A DNA stretch of 64,000 nt, taken from the NCBI GenBank assembly GCA_964423615.1, contig CAYRFQ010000036.1:1-64000 (forward strand), in the 5' to 3' direction. The position numbers and the translations under genes were made by a program. This document shows positions 63,705 to 64,000 of this stretch, in pieces (within the stretch, counting starts at the first letter, position 1; every line of letters begins with the position of its first letter). The notes beneath the pieces were generated by a model. The model was not told where the DNA came from. It saw only the letters and a list, made by a program, of their open reading frames with translations, and made no database searches. The stretch is from CAYRFQ01 sp964423615 (GTDB lineage: Bacteria > Planctomycetota > Planctomycetia > Gemmatales > Gemmataceae).

Positions 63705-64000
63705 GATGGTCTCCTTATTATCTTTGGTCGCTGACGGACCTCCATTGTTTCGTTGGTTGTTCTTCTGAGTACATTACGGAATGGATCCGTTCTGGGAAAC
63801 GGAACTGAATACCTCTTGAGCCGTCAGTATCGGCAAGCCAAAAGCCTTTTGGAAGTCTCGAACAACAACCCAGATGGCATTCTCTTTGGATCTGATGGCA
63901 TGCGAATGACCCAAGTAAGGAGCATCGAGTTAGGTGAATTGATCGAGCATGCTTGAGCAGTTCATCTTCACGTAGGATGAGAGTGAATCAGTTCGAATCG
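63705..64000. other. Right end of window, no gene seen
   Basis: The last 296 bases hold the upstream region of hom. A 67-residue plus-strand frame at 63753 has no recognisable features and is not called. Confidence 0.4.

Noticed and set aside
63940..64000. GTTCGAATC-like T-arm at the window end
   Set aside because: No matching acceptor, D or anticodon arms can be drawn in the available sequence.

Overview
The window looks like a chromosomal segment of a member of the Planctomycetota (class Planctomycetia; a Gemmata/Pirellula-like relative, order not assignable from this alone). The signs are two DUF1501 proteins, a DUF1549/DUF1553 protein with a CAQCH motif, a planctomycete-style ECF sigma factor with a fused membrane/sensor part, an iduronate-sulfatase-like enzyme, a GYF_2 membrane protein, a secreted PQQ-like propeller and an N-type Na+-ATPase operon. 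Base composition looks even at a little over half G+C. I saw no insertion sequence, prophage, CRISPR array, rRNA or convincing tRNA.

Layout. 1-5 kb (minus): an operon of DUF1549/DUF1553, DUF1501 and a secreted ten-EF-hand protein, closed by a strong terminator. 5-16 kb: an SDR, a giant subtilase, a PilZ protein, GluQ-type tRNA synthetase, an Ala-rich protein of unknown function, an ECF sigma factor carrying a membrane helix and two PepSY-like repeats, and a NUDIX/metallo-beta-lactamase fusion. 16-24 kb (plus): alpha/beta hydrolase, DUF1501, SMP-30-like lactonase, a YeiH-type transporter with a small coupled membrane protein, glycogen synthase and a PQQ-like propeller. 24-28 kb: the two-subunit glycine decarboxylase (gcvPA, gcvPB) with an overlapping lipoate ligase. 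28-32 kb (minus): a secreted Cys-rich protein, a probable GNAT relic, then SpoVG with a zinc ribbon downstream of ispE.

33-40 kb (plus): a complete N-ATPase operon in the order atpD-C-Q-R-B-E-F-A-G. The c subunit carries the Na+-binding residues and the b subunit has a delta-like tail. A cytidylate-kinase-like gene follows. 41-47 kb: SDR, a membrane-anchored protein, then envelope genes ompH (Skp), lpxC and a Gfo/Idh oxidoreductase, which point to an LPS-bearing outer membrane. 47-52 kb: an arginine-dihydrolase-like enzyme, family 4 uracil-DNA glycosylase, sulfatase and a GYF_2 membrane protein.

52.3-55.4 kb holds the most unusual gene: a secreted M1 metallopeptidase with an intact HExxH-x18-E site, continuous with a C-terminal Omp85-like beta-barrel ending in Phe. 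It reads as an outer-membrane-tethered or self-exporting peptidase. 55-64 kb (mostly minus): nicotinamidase-like hydrolase, archaeal/eukaryotic-type prolyl-tRNA synthetase, a sugar-1-phosphate nucleotidyltransferase, a small lipoprotein (plus), polyphosphate kinase and homoserine dehydrogenase.

Gene starts were chosen by ribosome-binding site, signal peptide and family length; several are GTG or TTG. Family assignments rest on motifs read by eye, with no database search.
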